Source: Flavobacterium sp. I-STPP5a (GTDB taxonomy: Bacteria > Bacteroidota > Bacteroidia > Flavobacteriales > Flavobacteriaceae). Taken from it: a stretch of 64,000 nucleotides of DNA. Shown here one piece after another: positions 62,415 through 64,000 of the stretch. Numbering within the stretch: the stretch's first letter is position 1; every line of letters begins with the position of its first letter. The DNA lies in assembly GCF_009764685.1 (NCBI RefSeq), contig NZ_VHLM01000055.1:62001-126000 (forward strand). Direction: 5' to 3'. Below the pieces are notes generated by a model. The model was given only the letters and a program-made list of their open reading frames with translations, was not told the DNA's origin and did not search any database. A program made the translations under genes and the position numbers.

Positions 62415-62993
62415 ATGTCAAATTTAGTAGCAGAATTAAATAGTTTAGATTTTAGTGTTTACATCGGTGGACCATTACAAGCAGCTGTTCAAGCTCAAAA
62501 TGCAGCCTCTATGGCACAAGTTAATTTTATACAATCGGTTGGTTTTGAGGAGGGAAGTTCTTCAACAGCACCAAAGCAGTTGCGTTATGTAGATTTCAAC
62601 TACAAAAAATCGGTCCCTAATCCTGATTATAATGGTAGTAATGATAAATTTCTTGAAAAAGAAGTCGAAATCAAAGTTCCATTCTTAACCATGTTATCTA
62701 TTCCAAGTATCAGAATAGAAGAAATGACTATTGATTTCAATGCGAAGCTTACTTCTACTGAAACCAAAAGTGTTTCTAGTGAGTTTAACGTAAGTGCTGA
62801 GCTTGGAATTAATTATAAAATTGTCAATTTCAAAGCATCTGCTTCGTACAAGAGAACTTCGGTTACAGGTTCTAATGTGGAGAAAACTTATAATTTAGGT
62901 GTTCGCGTTCGTGCTGTTAATGATGAATTACCAGCTGGATTAGATCGTATATTAACAATGCTAGAAGATAGTATAGCTAGTGTAAACGAGTAA
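62415..62993 (+). CDS. DUF2589-family protein
   Basis: The 192-residue protein opens MSNLVAELNSLDFSVYIGGP, has a helical N-terminal part rich in A, Q and N, and the DUF2589 core EVEIKVPFLTMLSIPSIRIE (about 84-102) followed by EMTIDFNAKLTST and a beta-rich second half. DUF2589 proteins occur in many bacteria and some phage-like loci; no biochemical function is established as far as I know. It has a plausible start and a leader of about 90 bases, and it heads a rightward operon of at least three genes. Confidence 0.85.
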   Translation: MSNLVAELNSLDFSVYIGGPLQAAVQAQNAASMAQVNFIQSVGFEEGSSSTAPKQLRYVDFNYKKSVPNPDYNGSNDKFLEKEVEIKVPFLTMLSIPSIRIEEMTIDFNAKLTSTETKSVSSEFNVSAELGINYKIVNFKASASYKRTSVTGSNVEKTYNLGVRVRAVNDELPAGLDRILTMLEDSIASVNE

Positions 62994-63055
62994 TAATATT
63001 AAAATAGATTGGCTGTCTTGTTGGGGTGGCCAATCTATTTAAAAAATAAAAAACT

Positions 63056-63760
63056 ATGATAAAATTAAATGATTACCTAGGAAGTATTGTAGCTAGTTTT
63101 ACCAATGCTAAAATAATGTCTGACCTTCAAACTGTAAAATTGGCCGAAGAATATGCAAAACATGATTATTTGAAACATTTTTCAATTCCAAGAATGCGTA
63201 TTGACGATGTTGAAATGACAATTCCCATTGCTTTAGATGAAATTGAAAACATCTCAAAACCGCCAGTAATTGGTTTTGATAGTATCAAGATTAATACTTT
63301 GGTTTATAGTTTTCTATTAGAAAAATTTGGAGTCTTAAAAATCACAAAAGAACCTACTAAATTGCTACAAACGGAGACAGCTAGACAAGTAGGTGTTTTG
63401 GAAAAACAAATTAAACTAACCAACAGTCATGATTCTATTTCGGGTTTTTCAAAAGAAATTGTAGTGTATTATTTAAAGACAATTGAAAAATATGCTTTGA
63501 TAAATAAAGAAGCATTTGCCAAAATAAACATTGATTTGATTATTAAAGATTTAATTACAGTTTTAACGCGAGAAATTACAATTACTAAAGAGGTAGAGGC
63601 TTTAACCAATCTTAATATAGTTGTTGAAGCTAATAAATTAAGAGAACTTAAGTCTGAAAATTTAATCTTCATTAAATTAAAAATTTCTGAAAACGGAATG
63701 GAGTGGAGTAGATCTGAAAATGCTAAAGGAGAAATAGAATCAAAATTATTACCTGAATAA
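63056..63760 (+). CDS. DUF2589-related protein with divergent core
   Basis: A 234-residue protein that repeats the plan of its neighbour: an A/Q/K-rich helical start (NAKIMSDLQTVKLAEEYAK) and then SIPRMRIDDVEMTIPIALDE, which aligns with SIPSIRIEEMTIDF of the previous gene. The C-terminal half differs and is mixed alpha/beta, ending WSRSENAKGEIESKLLPE. I regard it as a diverged relative that may assemble with the first protein. It lies 62 bases downstream of it and 2 bases before the next gene. Confidence 0.65.
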   Translation: MIKLNDYLGSIVASFTNAKIMSDLQTVKLAEEYAKHDYLKHFSIPRMRIDDVEMTIPIALDEIENISKPPVIGFDSIKINTLVYSFLLEKFGVLKITKEPTKLLQTETARQVGVLEKQIKLTNSHDSISGFSKEIVVYYLKTIEKYALINKEAFAKINIDLIIKDLITVLTREITITKEVEALTNLNIVVEANKLRELKSENLIFIKLKISENGMEWSRSENAKGEIESKLLPE

Positions 63761-63762
63761 AG

Positions 63763-64000
63763 ATGAGAAAATCAACATTAAACCTGGTTAGCGTTTTAAA
63801 AAATAACTTGTTAGAATTTCCAAAAATAACGAGAAGTCTTCAAACAAAAGATCCTTTGTTTATCGAAAAATTAACAGCTTGGATTGCTAAAAATGAAGAG
63901 ATTTTAAGTACATATACTATCAGTGAAGTAGCGGAATTGTCTGGTTTACAAAGTAAATTATTGATTCCAAGGTTTGCTGATAATAAAAGTATCTCTTTAA
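63763..64000 (+). CDS. Third gene of the DUF2589 operon (cut by window end)
   Basis: An open frame starting at the ATG at 63763, 2 bases after the previous stop, and continuing to the end of the window (79 codons seen). It starts MRKSTLNLVSVLKNNLLEFP and includes TYTISEVAELSGLQSKLLIP, which looks helical and may be an HTH-like or oligomerisation segment; I cannot name it. The tight spacing implies co-transcription with the DUF2589 genes. Confidence 0.6.
   Translation, partial: MRKSTLNLVSVLKNNLLEFPKITRSLQTKDPLFIEKLTAWIAKNEEILSTYTISEVAELSGLQSKLLIPRFADNKSISL

Noticed and set aside
1-64000. CRISPR arrays, rRNA genes, insertion sequences
   Set aside because: No regularly spaced repeat arrays, no rRNA sequence, and no transposase reading frame or terminal repeats were seen.

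Overview
The window looks like chromosomal DNA of a Flavobacterium or close relative (Bacteroidota, Flavobacteriaceae). The sequence is AT-rich. Many genes are preceded by the Bacteroidota promoter core TAnnTTTG. It carries type IX secretion and gliding genes (PorX, PorQ, PorP/SprF, a gliding-motility C-terminal-domain protein), and lon-porQ-cmk and porX-tsaE-ald orders that I remember from flavobacteria. No database was searched; family calls come from motifs read in the translations. Layout: 1-7.1 kb holds the 5' part of mutS2, an NTF2-like protein, ung, and a leftward run porX-tsaE-GNAT-ald-small membrane protein. 7.1-12.6 kb holds a RecD-like helicase, ygiD, kdsB, a spermidine-synthase-fold protein, an acyltransferase and an XRE regulator. 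12.6-20.4 kb holds an M14 peptidase, an Lrp regulator, PEP carboxylase, a DinB protein, a deoxyinosine glycosylase and RecQ. 20.4-26.6 kb holds an acidic protein, a deoxyhypusine synthase homologue, arginine decarboxylase, aroB and proline dehydrogenase. 26.6-30.4 kb holds an ABC exporter, tRNA-Val, a decayed gene, msrB and a hydrolase. 30.5-37.7 kb is a glycogen cluster glgA-glgC-glgB plus GH31 glucosidase. 37.8-43.0 kb holds an M48 lipoprotein protease, an MFS transporter and an ECF sigma / anti-sigma-like / two surface beta-repeat protein operon. 43.3-52.1 kb holds lon, porQ, cmk, a nucleoside permease, a membrane protein and rpsA. 52.4-59.6 kb holds an orphan ExbD, a fasciclin protein and a type IX trio (adhesin-like substrate, PorP/SprF, OmpA). 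59.7-64 kb is the least understood part: a leftward operon (unknown 143-aa protein, seven-helix membrane protein, histidine kinase, NarL-type regulator) divergent from a rightward operon of a DUF2589 protein, a divergent relative and a third unknown gene cut by the window end. How they fit together: most of the window is housekeeping. PorX, PorQ and the 53.8-59.6 kb trio belong to the type IX secretion theme. The glg genes form one storage-polysaccharide pathway. The strongest candidate for an undescribed system is the 59.7-64 kb two-component/DUF2589 locus, whose shared 251-bp control region contains near-consensus promoters in both directions, several dyad motifs and a G/C hairpin over one -33 box. 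Smaller items include an XRE operator array at 12.6-12.9 kb, a three-copy intergenic palindromic repeat family, a decayed gene beside tRNA-Val, and two short unannotated reading frames.
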